Below, one piece after another: positions 7,360 through 15,987 of a stretch of 53,611 bases of DNA (its first letter is position 1; each line of letters begins with the position of its first letter). The translations under genes and the position numbers were made by a program. The stretch covers positions 1 to 53,611 of the forward strand of contig CAJXND010000008.1 in the NCBI GenBank assembly GCA_913056385.1, in the 5' to 3' direction. The stretch comes from an uncultured Ectothiorhodospiraceae bacterium. Its GTDB lineage: Bacteria; Pseudomonadota; Gammaproteobacteria; Nitrococcales; Nitrococcaceae. The notes below the pieces were generated by a model. It saw only the letters and a program-made list of their open reading frames with translations. It ran no database searches and was not told where the DNA came from.

Positions 7360-9768
7360 ATGGCGAACGACGAGACAACGATCGAGCAAGAGCCGGCAGT
7401 CGAGCCCTCCCGCAGCCTGGTCATTCCCAGGCTCCCGGATGACGCGCTGATCCTGTTGCCGGTCCGCAACATGGTGCTGTTCCCCAATATGCTCGTTCCG
7501 GTCGGGGTCGGCCGGGCGAAATCCATCCTGGCCGCCCGCCAGGCGGTCCAGCATGAGCAGCCGATGGGCGTGTTGCTGCAGCGGGATGCCTCGGTGGAGG
7601 ATCCTGGTGCGGAAGACCTGCACACGGTCGGTGCGGTGGCGAACGTGATGCGTTTCGTGAACGGCCGTGAGGGCCACCACCACCTGGTGCTCCAGGGCAT
7701 CGAGCGTTTTCGGGTCACCGAATTCCTGGAGGGGTACCCCTTTCTGGTCGGCCGTGTGGAGCGGATCGCCGAGCACCAGCCCGAAGGCCCGGAAATCGAT
7801 GCGCGGATGCTGGCACTGCGTGACAAGGCACTGGAGGCACTGGAGTTGCTGCCCCAGGCGCCGCAGGAACTCGCCGGGGCACTCACCAGCATCAAGGAGC
7901 CGGGCGTCCTGGCCGATTCCGTGGCCGGTTATCTCGATCTGGGCAGCGAGGAGCGCCAGGAGCTGCTGGAGACCTTCGACATCGAGACCCGACTTGAGCG
8001 GATACTGTCGCTGGTGGACTACCGGGTAGAGGTCCTCAAGCTCTCGCAGAAGATCAGCGAGCGCACCCATGAGACGATGTCCGAGCGCCAGCGTGAGGCG
8101 CTTCTGCGCGAGCAGTTGCGCTCGATCCAGGAAGAGCTGGGCGAGAGCGACGAGAAAGGCGAGGAAATCCGTGAACTCGAGCAGCGCATCGACGAAGCGC
8201 AGATGCCCGAGGAGGTGGACAAGCAGGCCCGCAAGGAACTCCGGCGGCTTGAGCGCATGCCGGAAGGGGCCGGCGAGTATTCCATGCTGCGCACCTACCT
8301 CGACTGGCTGCTCGAGCTGCCCTGGTCGCTGGAGCGGAACGAGGATATCGACATCGATCGGGCGCGGGAGATACTGGATGCGGACCACTACGGCCTGGAG
8401 CCGGTCAAGCGTCGCATCCTTGAGCATCTCGCGGTCCGCAAGCTCAACCCCGAGGGGCGTAGCCCGATTCTCTGCTTCGTGGGTCCGCCGGGTGTTGGCA
8501 AGACCTCACTGGGCCAGAGTATTGCCCGCGCCACGGGGCGTGATTTCATGCGCGCGAGCCTCGGCGGTGTCCACGACGAGGCGGAGATTCGCGGCCATCG
8601 CCGCACCTATCTCGGTGCGCTGCCGGGCAAGATCATCCAGAGCATCCACAAGGCGGGTTCCCGCAACCCGGTGCTGATGCTTGACGAGATGGACAAGCTC
8701 GGCGGCGGCATTCAGGGCGATCCGTCGGCGGCACTACTGGAGGTCCTCGACCCGGCGCAGAACGGGACGTTCCAGGACAACTACCTGGGTGTGCCGTTTG
8801 ATCTGACGGGGGTCTTCTTCATCGCGACTGCCAACGTGCCCGACCAGATCCCCGGGCCGTTGCGCGATCGCATGGAGATGATCGAAATCCCCGGTTACAC
8901 GCAGGAGGAAAAGGTCGAGATCGCCCGTCGCTATCTGCTGGACCGTCAGCGCGAGGGGGCCGGGTTGACCGCCGAACAACTCGCGGTCACCGATGCGGCC
9001 ATCCATCGGATCGTCGCTGAGTACACCCGCGAGGCCGGGTGCCGTCAGCTCGAGCGCGAGCTGGGTGCCGTCGCCCGCCATTTTGCCGTGCGCATCGCGG
9101 ACGGCAGCCTGGAGAAGGCTCGCGTCGATGCCGGGGATCTTGTGGATATCCTCGGCGCGCCCCGGTTCGAGGGTGAGGTGGCGATGCGCACCAGCGTGCC
9201 CGGGGTTGCCACCGGCCTGGCCTGGACGCCGGTGGGCGGCGATATCCTCTTCATCGAGGCCAATCGCTCCCAGGGCAGTGGACGGCTGGTCCTCACCGGT
9301 CAGCTCGGCGATGTGATGAAGGAAAGCGCACAGACGGCGCTCAGCCTGATCAAGGCCCGTGCGGACCAGCTCGATCTCGATATCAGCTCGCTGCAGTCCG
9401 ATGATGTGCATGTCCACGTCCCCGCCGGCGCCATCCCCAAGGATGGCCCCAGTGCCGGTGTGGCGATGTACAGCGCGCTGGTGTCGCTGCTGACCGGCCG
9501 CTGCATTCGCGAGGATGTCGCGATGACCGGCGAGATTACGTTGCGTGGGCTGGTGCTGCCGGTGGGGGGCATCAAGGAGAAGGTCCTGGCGGCCCGCCGG
9601 GCGGGCATTCACACGGTGCTGTTGCCGGCTCGTAACCGCAAGGATTACGAGGACATTCCCGAGTCGGCGCGCGGGGACATGACCTTCCACTGGATCGAGC
9701 ATGTGGAGGAGGCCACGGAGATCGCATTGCGGGCCGCTGAGACCGATACAGCGGCAGCGACCGGCTAG
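7360..9768 (+). CDS. lon: ATP-dependent Lon protease
   Basis: This 802-residue cytosolic AAA+ serine protease degrades misfolded and regulatory proteins. The layout is standard: N-terminal substrate domain (about 25-220), coiled coil (about 225-310), AAA+ module with Walker A GPPGVGKT (375-382) and sensor region, and the protease domain with the catalytic Ser698 in KDGPSAGV and Lys741 in GGIKEK. The length is close to the E. coli protein (784). It stands alone, convergent with opgH and divergent from the deaminase gene, so its own promoter at 7287-7315 should control it; that promoter is sigma32-like. There are no clp genes upstream as in E. coli, so the usual clpX-lon order is broken here. 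Confidence 0.97.
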   Translation: MANDETTIEQEPAVEPSRSLVIPRLPDDALILLPVRNMVLFPNMLVPVGVGRAKSILAARQAVQHEQPMGVLLQRDASVEDPGAEDLHTVGAVANVMRFVNGREGHHHLVLQGIERFRVTEFLEGYPFLVGRVERIAEHQPEGPEIDARMLALRDKALEALELLPQAPQELAGALTSIKEPGVLADSVAGYLDLGSEERQELLETFDIETRLERILSLVDYRVEVLKLSQKISERTHETMSERQREALLREQLRSIQEELGESDEKGEEIRELEQRIDEAQMPEEVDKQARKELRRLERMPEGAGEYSMLRTYLDWLLELPWSLERNEDIDIDRAREILDADHYGLEPVKRRILEHLAVRKLNPEGRSPILCFVGPPGVGKTSLGQSIARATGRDFMRASLGGVHDEAEIRGHRRTYLGALPGKIIQSIHKAGSRNPVLMLDEMDKLGGGIQGDPSAALLEVLDPAQNGTFQDNYLGVPFDLTGVFFIATANVPDQIPGPLRDRMEMIEIPGYTQEEKVEIARRYLLDRQREGAGLTAEQLAVTDAAIHRIVAEYTREAGCRQLERELGAVARHFAVRIADGSLEKARVDAGDLVDILGAPRFEGEVAMRTSVPGVATGLAWTPVGGDILFIEANRSQGSGRLVLTGQLGDVMKESAQTALSLIKARADQLDLDISSLQSDDVHVHVPAGAIPKDGPSAGVAMYSALVSLLTGRCIREDVAMTGEITLRGLVLPVGGIKEKVLAARRAGIHTVLLPARNRKDYEDIPESARGDMTFHWIEHVEEATEIALRAAETDTAAATG

Positions 9769-9818
9769 ATCCGCAATCGATGTGCCGGATCATCAGGGGC
9801 TAGGTCAGGACCTCGGAC

Positions 9819-11645
9819 TCAGGCATTGCCGGGCCGCCAGGAAAGCGGCTGGAGCGGCATCGGGCGGTAGTGTTCCGCCGGTGTCTGCACCGCGTGCCAT
9901 GATCCCGCCCGCGGTGTGGCGGTGACCGCATGCCGGTTCATGGGCACATGCCCCTGCGCCTCGGCTGGCGTCGCCGGCAGCCAGCCAGGCGCGGTCAGGC
10001 TTGTCAGCTGCAGGAACACCGGGAAGAGCAATGGACCGGCCAGTGCGGGCAGGAGCCAGGGCAGCAGGGCGGGCGCACCCGTCGTGACCAACAGGGCCAC
10101 GGCGGCGGTGGCCAGCGCAATCGGCCAGCCCAGTTGCCACGCCTGGCCCGCTTCGATCTGGCGCCGGCCGCGCACCCCGGTGTCCCAGCCGGCAGGTCGC
10201 CCCGTCAGCAGCCGCAGAATAAACCCGCTGTAGAGCACCATCATCAGCGGCGAGCGCAGGACGCCGAAGCCAAGCTCCAGCAGGCCACCACGCAGCAGGG
10301 CCATTCGACGCCCGGCGCCCTCCCGGCTTGCCGCGGTCACCAGAATGCCCAGCAGGCGTGGGCCGAACAGGACCACCAGGCTGAGCCCGAGCAGCGGGAT
10401 CAGGGGTTGCGCCGGCGAGCTCGCAGCAGCGACCCAGCGACCGGCATCCGGCGAGAGGACGGCGTCAAGCACGCCGGCGGCAATCATCAGCAGCCAGAGC
10501 GGCGCGTTGACATAGGCCAGTCCACCGAGCAGGAAATTGAGTCGCGTGACCGGTCGCCAGCCACGCCCCCGCAACAGGCGAAGATGCTGCAGATTCCCCT
10601 GGCACCAGCGACGTTCACGCTTGAGATCGTCCACGAAGTTCCCCGGCATGCCCTCAAAACTGCCGCCGATCTCCGGCAGCACATAGACGCCGCGGCCGTG
10701 ACGCCGCATCAGTCCGGCCTCGACGTAGTCATGGCTCATGATGTCCCCGCCCAGTGGGGGCTTGCCGGGGAGCTTCGACAGTCCGCAGCAGGCCTGGAAA
10801 TCAGCAATGCGGACAATCGCGTTATGCCCCCAGTAATTGGTGCTGTTGCCCTGCCAGAAGGCCAGGCCATTGGCGATGTGGCGGGCATGCAGGCTGGCCG
10901 CCAGCTGCTGGAACCGGCCCAGGATCGTACGCTGGCCAACCGGCAGTGGAACCGTCTGCAGTATGCCGGCCTGCGGATTGGCCTGCATGCGTCGCACCAG
11001 CGCGAGAATGGCCTCGCCGGTCATGCGGCTGTCGGCGTCGAGTACGATCATGTACTCATAGTGCGCGCCCCAGCGCTCGCAGAAATCCCGGATATTGCCG
11101 GGTTTGCGGCCGGTATTGTCCGGACGGGCGCGGTAGAAGAGGCGCAGCCCGTTGCCAAAGCGGGCCCGCAGTCGCGCTACCGCATCCCGCTCCCGCGCCC
11201 GCTGGGCGGGATCGCTGCTGTCGCTCAGCAGAAAGCAGTCGAAGTAACCGCTCTCGCCGGTCTCCTGGAGGGAGCGCCAGGTAGCGGTCAGACAGTGCAC
11301 CACGCCGGGCATGTCTTCGTTGTAGGCGGGCATGACCAGTGCGGTACGGGCCAGTGGCGGTGCATCGGCGGAATCCGGCCCGCGCCGACTCAACGTGACC
11401 GGGTGCCTGCCGGCGAGGCGCAGTAGAATGCCCGCAATCATGGTCCAGAAAGCCACGCACGACGTGGTGAAGGTGATGGCGAACAGCATGAGAACCGCCC
11501 ACTCCAGCGGCTGCACGCCCCCGGGTGCGAGTAGCCGCCAGAAGGCATGGATCCCCGCGGCGGCGGTCGCCCACACCAGCATCGTCAGGACCAGTCGGCG
11601 CACTGTCAGTCCCGGCTGCGTGAGATGCCAGCTTGAGTGGGTCAT
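9819..11645 (-). CDS. opgH: Periplasmic glucan glucosyltransferase OpgH (short form)
   Basis: OpgH makes the linear beta-1,2-glucan backbone of osmoregulated periplasmic glucans from UDP-glucose at the inner membrane. The 608 residues show two N-terminal membrane helices (about 17-40 and 48-72), a GT2 domain with DAD (203-205), HDYVEA (305-310) and RRWCQGN (345-351), and a C-terminal set of membrane helices (about 365-560). It is shorter than E. coli OpgH (847): the long cytosolic N-terminal extension, implicated there in FtsZ inhibition, is largely absent. No opgG neighbour is present, unlike the usual opgGH operon. Instead the gene is divergent, across 108 bases, from a sulfatase-fold membrane protein that may modify the glucan. 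Confidence 0.9.
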   Translation of the reverse strand: MTHSSWHLTQPGLTVRRLVLTMLVWATAAAGIHAFWRLLAPGGVQPLEWAVLMLFAITFTTSCVAFWTMIAGILLRLAGRHPVTLSRRGPDSADAPPLARTALVMPAYNEDMPGVVHCLTATWRSLQETGESGYFDCFLLSDSSDPAQRARERDAVARLRARFGNGLRLFYRARPDNTGRKPGNIRDFCERWGAHYEYMIVLDADSRMTGEAILALVRRMQANPQAGILQTVPLPVGQRTILGRFQQLAASLHARHIANGLAFWQGNSTNYWGHNAIVRIADFQACCGLSKLPGKPPLGGDIMSHDYVEAGLMRRHGRGVYVLPEIGGSFEGMPGNFVDDLKRERRWCQGNLQHLRLLRGRGWRPVTRLNFLLGGLAYVNAPLWLLMIAAGVLDAVLSPDAGRWVAAASSPAQPLIPLLGLSLVVLFGPRLLGILVTAASREGAGRRMALLRGGLLELGFGVLRSPLMMVLYSGFILRLLTGRPAGWDTGVRGRRQIEAGQAWQLGWPIALATAAVALLVTTGAPALLPWLLPALAGPLLFPVFLQLTSLTAPGWLPATPAEAQGHVPMNRHAVTATPRAGSWHAVQTPAEHYRPMPLQPLSWRPGNA

Positions 11646-11724
11646 AGGCGGTCTCGATGGCTGTCGGAGAGCATTCCCTGCAGAGCGTCGACAGTGGCCG
11701 GCGGGTGAAGTTGCATATGGACGA

Positions 11725-11738
11725 GGGCGCAGGCGCCC
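11725..11738. promoter_or_regulatory. GC palindrome before the sulfatase-fold gene
   Basis: GGGCGC (11725-11730) and GCGCCC (11733-11738) form a near-continuous dyad in the opgH/sulfatase intergenic region, ending 15 bases before the ATG at 11754. It could be an operator shared by the two divergent genes or an mRNA hairpin next to the ribosome site. Confidence 0.35.
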
Positions 11739-11753
11739 GATGGGGAACGATTG

Positions 11754-13388
11754 ATGAAACAGGCTGTTCCGGCGCTGCTGGTCGTGCTGACGATCAATCT
11801 ACTGCTGGTGGTCCCGGAATGGTGGATGCCCTACACCGGGTTCCCGTACCCATGGCTGGCTGCCGAGACGCTGGTCATTGTCGGCCTGCTCCTGATGCTG
11901 CCGGCCGGGTTGGCCCGCTGGATCGGTCCGCCGCTGGCTGCGTTGCTGCTGGTCTCGGTCGCTCTGGCACTCTCCGATCTGGGGACGGGCCTTGCGCTGG
12001 GGCGGCCCATGAATCTGCTCATCGACCTGCCGCTCGCCGCGTCGGTGGAGCATCTGCTGCGTGGCGCCATCGGCGGGCCGCTGGCCTGGCTGACGCTTGG
12101 CGCGGGGGGCTTGGTCATTATTGCTCTGATGGTTGGGCTGACGCGCGGTCTGCGGTATCTGGCATCGCCGGGTCTCGCCCTGCCCCTGCGTCTTCTCGGG
12201 GTCGCGCTGGTCGGCATGGGCCTCCTGTTGAATCATTTTCGCGATGCCTGGCCGATCGGCCTCGCCGTCGATTCGCCGGCGGTGATTCGCTTCACCGATC
12301 AGGCCGAGCGTATGCACCGAACGGCCCGTGAACGCGAGGCCTTTGCCGGTGCGCTGGCCGTCTCCGGGGACCCCGTTGATCGATCCATGGCCCGTCTCGA
12401 AGGCCGCGACGTCATCCTGGCCTTTATCGAGTCCTATGGGGCGACCATGCTGCGCGATGCCCGTTATCGCGACACGGGCCGGGAGGCCCTCGAGGATCTC
12501 TCGGCTTCCCTGGAGGCTGCGGGCCTGAGTGCCGTGACCACGACCCTGCGCTCCCCCGTTCAGGGCGGGCAGTCCTGGCTCGCCCATGGCAGCGTGCTCA
12601 GCGGCCGGTGGATCAGCAACCAGATCCGCTACGACCTTTTTCTTGATGCCTCGGGGCCGTCACTGATCCGTGATTTCGATGCGGCGGGATACGAGACGGC
12701 GGCGCTGATGCCCGCGATCACCGACCCCTGGCCGGCGGGGCGGCAATGGGGCTATGACCAGATCCATGATCACGCCCGCATCGACTACGCCGGGCCGGCG
12801 CTCAACTGGGTCACGATGCCCGATCAGTACACCTGGCACTATTTCCAGACCGCCATACGCGAGACCGCCCACGCCCCGCTGTTCGCCGAACTGGCGCTCA
12901 TCAGCAGCCATGCCCCATGGACGCCCATCCTTCCCATCGTGGACTGGGACGCCGTTGCGGACGGATCGGTCTTCCAGCGCTGGGCCGATGCGGGGCCCTC
13001 GCCGGGCAACGTCTGGAGCGACGGTGACCGGGTGAGGCGGCACTACGCTCGCGCCGTGGATTACGCCCTGCGCACGGCGGGCGAGTGGGCCGCGAGGGAT
13101 CTGGGCGACGGCGTGCTGATCCTGCTGGGTGATCATCAGCCGGCACCGCTGATTACCGGTGAGGAGGCATCGCGGGAGGTGCCAGTGCATGTCATCGCGC
13201 GGGATGAGTCGTTGCTGATGGCGTTCCGTCGGCTGGGGTTCCGATCCGGCGTCATGCCCCCGGCGCAGGGCATCGGGACGTTGGCCGATCTGCGCGGCTA
13301 CCTGCTCGCCGTTTTTGATGGTGGGCAAGAAAACCCCGCATCGGAGCCTGCGCCGGTCAAGGGCACTGTGGCACCATCACGCCATTGA
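11754..13388 (+). CDS. Membrane sulfatase-fold protein, possible glucan phosphoglycerol/phosphoethanolamine transferase
   Basis: The 544 residues begin with four or five membrane helices (about 5-165) followed by a periplasmic alkaline-phosphatase-superfamily domain. This is the architecture of OpgB, LtaS and EptA-type transferases. Visible metal/active-site candidates are E225 in AFIESYG, S274 in GGQSW (nucleophile position, Ser rather than the usual Thr) and D460-H461 in LGDHQP. Because it is divergent from opgH, the most attractive role is adding phosphoglycerol or another group to periplasmic glucans. A plain sulfatase is less likely, since the CxPxR formylglycine motif is absent. The start is ATG 11754; a TTG at 11751 is also possible. 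The end overlaps the region upstream of the hydroxylase gene, suggesting an operon. Confidence 0.75.
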   Translation: MKQAVPALLVVLTINLLLVVPEWWMPYTGFPYPWLAAETLVIVGLLLMLPAGLARWIGPPLAALLLVSVALALSDLGTGLALGRPMNLLIDLPLAASVEHLLRGAIGGPLAWLTLGAGGLVIIALMVGLTRGLRYLASPGLALPLRLLGVALVGMGLLLNHFRDAWPIGLAVDSPAVIRFTDQAERMHRTAREREAFAGALAVSGDPVDRSMARLEGRDVILAFIESYGATMLRDARYRDTGREALEDLSASLEAAGLSAVTTTLRSPVQGGQSWLAHGSVLSGRWISNQIRYDLFLDASGPSLIRDFDAAGYETAALMPAITDPWPAGRQWGYDQIHDHARIDYAGPALNWVTMPDQYTWHYFQTAIRETAHAPLFAELALISSHAPWTPILPIVDWDAVADGSVFQRWADAGPSPGNVWSDGDRVRRHYARAVDYALRTAGEWAARDLGDGVLILLGDHQPAPLITGEEASREVPVHVIARDESLLMAFRRLGFRSGVMPPAQGIGTLADLRGYLLAVFDGGQENPASEPAPVKGTVAPSRH

Positions 13389-13405
13389 TGGAAGGAGTCC
13401 CGGGG

Positions 13406-14584
13406 ATGGAAGGCAATCGCGTGCTCGTGGTCGGTGGTGGAATGGTCGGTGCGGCGCTGGCCGTTGATCTTGGCCGCCGGGGGATTCCGGTGCGCGTGCT
13501 GGAGTCCCGTCCACCCTCACGTCCTGCCGGCGAGGAACCCCCACGGCTGCGGGTCTCCGCCCTCAACCGCCGGTCCATCGAATATCTCGAGGCCATTGGC
13601 GCCTGGCCTGCCCTGGATAGCGAGCGCCTCGCGGATTTCGATGAGGTCATGACCTGGGATATCGCCGGCGGCGGGCGCCTGCATTTCACGGCGGACGAGC
13701 TGGGGCTGGACCGGCTTGGTCTGTTCATTGAGAACGACCATCTACAGGCGGCCCTGCTCGAGACGGCCGCATCGCTGTCAGCGGTTCAGCTTGATGCCCC
13801 GGCGGGTGCGCTGGATATCCAGCCGGGCCCCAATGGCCCGCGCCTGACCCTGGAGGGCGAGGGGGCACTGGAGCCGGCCTTGGCGGTTGCCGCGGACGGA
13901 GCGGCCTCGCGGCTGCGTGACACCGCCGGCATACCGGTGTGGGAGGGCGACTACGGTCAGCATGCGGTCGTGGCCACCGTCCGGCCTCGGCCGACGGCGC
14001 GTCGGCAGACCTGGCAGCGATTCACGCCCGAGGGTCCGCAGGCGCTGCTCCCCCTTGCCAATGGCAATGCCTCGCTGGTCTGGTACGTGCGGCCGGCCCG
14101 TGCCCGTGAGCTGCTTGCCATGACCGAGGCAGACTTCGTGCAGGCAGTGGAGACGGCATTTCCGGTGGAGCTCGGGCTCATTGACACCCTGCATGCCCGG
14201 GGGAGCTTCCCGATTCGCCGGATGCATGCGCGTCGCTACTGGCAGGGTAACGTGGTGCTTGTGGGCGACTCGGCCCATGTCATTCATCCCCTGGCCGGCC
14301 AGGGAGTGAACCTCGGTCTGCGGGATGCCCGGCTGCTGGCCGTGCAGATTGCCGAGGCGCACCGTCGGGCATTGCCCCTCGCACATCCCCCGCTGCTGGC
14401 CGCCTACGAACGCTCAAGACGGCCGGATAACCAGCTCATGCAATCCACGATGACGGCCTTTCATATCGGTTTCACGACACCGATCGGGCCACTCGCGCCG
14501 ATCCGCGGCTGGGGCATGCAGTTGGCCGACCATGGCGGCTGGGTCAAGCGGCGCGTCCTGCGCTATGCCCTCGAGGGGCGCTAG
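13406..14584 (+). CDS. FAD-dependent hydroxylase of the ubiquinone biosynthesis (UbiH/UbiF/UbiM) family
   Basis: The 392-residue flavoprotein monooxygenase has the N-terminal dinucleotide fold VLVVGGGMVGAALA (about 6-19), a middle DG motif (VAADGAASRLR), and the FAD ribose motif GDSAH at 287-291 followed by HPLAGQGVNLGL. These features place it with enzymes that hydroxylate the aromatic ring in ubiquinone synthesis, acting at the membrane face with O2 and NAD(P)H. Which ring position is used cannot be read from sequence. ATG 13406 is chosen because GGAAGGAG at 13390-13397 precedes it; an upstream TTG at 13385 would overlap that site. It starts 17 bases after the sulfatase-fold gene and is probably co-transcribed. 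It converges with chrA. Confidence 0.85.
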   Translation: MEGNRVLVVGGGMVGAALAVDLGRRGIPVRVLESRPPSRPAGEEPPRLRVSALNRRSIEYLEAIGAWPALDSERLADFDEVMTWDIAGGGRLHFTADELGLDRLGLFIENDHLQAALLETAASLSAVQLDAPAGALDIQPGPNGPRLTLEGEGALEPALAVAADGAASRLRDTAGIPVWEGDYGQHAVVATVRPRPTARRQTWQRFTPEGPQALLPLANGNASLVWYVRPARARELLAMTEADFVQAVETAFPVELGLIDTLHARGSFPIRRMHARRYWQGNVVLVGDSAHVIHPLAGQGVNLGLRDARLLAVQIAEAHRRALPLAHPPLLAAYERSRRPDNQLMQSTMTAFHIGFTTPIGPLAPIRGWGMQLADHGGWVKRRVLRYALEGR

Positions 14585-14607
14585 CGGCGGTCGGATGATC
14601 TTGTGCT

Positions 14608-15783
14608 TCAGCCGCCCGCTGGCAGTCGTGTCACCAGCTCGCCGGCCAGCGCACAGGCCGCGACCACGGCCCAGGCCGGCAGACGGAGCAGGGCCAGCGC
14701 GCCGAGGGCGAGCAGGGCAATGAGTCCGTCCACCGGGTCGCCGATCCCCTTGACCAGGATGGGGTCCCAGAGCACCGCCGCGATCAGGCCGACAACGGCG
14801 GCATTAACGCCGAGCAGCGCCTGCCGGACCCGCTGGAAGCGACCGAGCGCGTTCCAGAACGGCAGGAGTCCGGCCACCAGCAGCATGCCCGGCAGGAAGA
14901 TCATCAGGATCGCCAGCAGACCCGCCCACAGGGCCTGGTCCGGCATGATCTGTGCGCCCAGGTAGCCGCCGAACGCAAAGATGGGACCGGGGATGGCCTG
15001 CGCGGCGCCATAGCCGGCCAGGAAGCGATCGCCATCGATGAGCCCGGGCGCCACCAGGCCGGTTTCAAGCAGCGGCAGGACGACATGACCGCCACCGAAT
15101 ACCAGCGCGCCACTGCGATAGAGCACACCCCAGAGGGCCGGCATGCCCGTGAGGGGGAGCGAGAGCGCCAGCAGTGCGGCGACGAAAATCCCGAGGGCGA
15201 CCAGGCCCTGGCGGCGGCTGATGTCGACATTCAGGGTGCCGGCGGTCGTGGTCGGCGCGCCAAGGAACAACAGCGCGGCGAGCCCGCCAAGCGCGATCAT
15301 CGCCACCTGGCCGCCGACGCCCGGGAGCAGGCTCGCCCCCAGTGTGGCCGCCACGGCGATGGCAATACGCGGTGGATCGGGGCAGAGCTGACATGCCATC
15401 CCGTAGAGGGCGTTCGCGACCACCGCCACGGCGGCAAGCTTGAGGCCCTGCAGCCAGCCGGCGCCGGCGAATCCGTCCAGGGTGGTGACGCCCATGCCGA
15501 TCGCGATCATGATCAGCGCCGAGGGCAGTGTGAAAGCCACCCATGCCGTGATGCCGCCGATCAGGCCCCCTCGATGGATGCCGATGGCAAACCCGGTCTG
15601 GCTACTTGATGGCCCGGGGAGCATCTGACAGAGGGCGAGTGTCTGCGCATAGGCCTCGTCGCTCAGCCATTGCCGCTCCTCCACGAACCAGCGCCGGAAA
15701 TAGCCAAGATGCGCCACCGGCCCGCCGAAGGCGATCAGCCCCAAACGCAGGAATGTCCAGAAAATCTCTCCGATCCGGGGCAT
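14608..15783 (-). CDS. chrA: ChrA-type chromate/anion transporter
   Basis: This is a 391-residue integral membrane protein of the long-chain CHR family, made of two homologous CHR halves of about six membrane helices each. Signature segments are FGGPVAHLGYF (about 18-28) in the first half and FGGGHVVLPLL (about 233-243) in the second, plus LPGPSSSQ and IPGPIFAF, the paired PGP motifs. Characterised members export chromate; many chromosomal copies without chrB, as here, have no proven role and may move sulfate-like anions. It is transcribed away from the 4.5S RNA gene, with which it shares a 54-base gap. It ends 23 bases from the convergent hydroxylase gene. Confidence 0.88.
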   Translation of the reverse strand: MPRIGEIFWTFLRLGLIAFGGPVAHLGYFRRWFVEERQWLSDEAYAQTLALCQMLPGPSSSQTGFAIGIHRGGLIGGITAWVAFTLPSALIMIAIGMGVTTLDGFAGAGWLQGLKLAAVAVVANALYGMACQLCPDPPRIAIAVAATLGASLLPGVGGQVAMIALGGLAALLFLGAPTTTAGTLNVDISRRQGLVALGIFVAALLALSLPLTGMPALWGVLYRSGALVFGGGHVVLPLLETGLVAPGLIDGDRFLAGYGAAQAIPGPIFAFGGYLGAQIMPDQALWAGLLAILMIFLPGMLLVAGLLPFWNALGRFQRVRQALLGVNAAVVGLIAAVLWDPILVKGIGDPVDGLIALLALGALALLRLPAWAVVAACALAGELVTRLPAGG

Positions 15784-15823
15784 GGATCCTCCCGATTGGC
15801 TCGCTCACGACAGGGTGAACTGT

Positions 15824-15829
15824 TAATAT
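15824..15829 (+). promoter_or_regulatory. -10 box of the 4.5S RNA promoter
   Basis: TAATAT lies 9 bases before the predicted 5-prime end of the SRP RNA at 15838, the right distance for a -10 element. No good -35 hexamer is found at 16-18 bases; TTGGCT at 15796-15801 is too far (22 bases). Confidence 0.5.
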
Positions 15830-15837
15830 TTCACTGC

Positions 15838-15943
15838 GGTGGCGCTGGTCCCCCCGCGACGATAAACCGCAAATCCCGTCAGGCCCGGAAGGGAGCAGCG
15901 GTAGCGGTGGACTCGGGCGCCGGGGTGTGGCTGGCGCCCCGCC
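15838..15943 (+). ncRNA. ffs: 4.5S signal recognition particle RNA
   Basis: The RNA, with Ffh, forms the particle that directs inner-membrane proteins to SecYEG. The universally conserved apical core is present: CAGGCCCGGAAGGGAGCAGC around 15880-15899, with the GGAA tetraloop. The ends pair (GGTGGCGC at 15838 with GCGCCCCGCC at 15934-15943), forming the long rod of a bacterial 4.5S RNA of about 106 bases. A short T-run (15944-15947) follows and probably ends transcription in part. Placement directly before dnaX is common in gammaproteobacteria such as Pseudomonas. Confidence 0.95.
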
Positions 15944-15987
15944 TTTTCCTCTCCTTTACCTGCGGACGCCGGTGATATACTTCCCCG

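Noticed and set aside
7233-7895. Upstream extension of the deaminase gene by 221 codons
   Set aside because: It runs antisense through the start of lon and its promoter; the amidohydrolase N-terminus begins at 7232.
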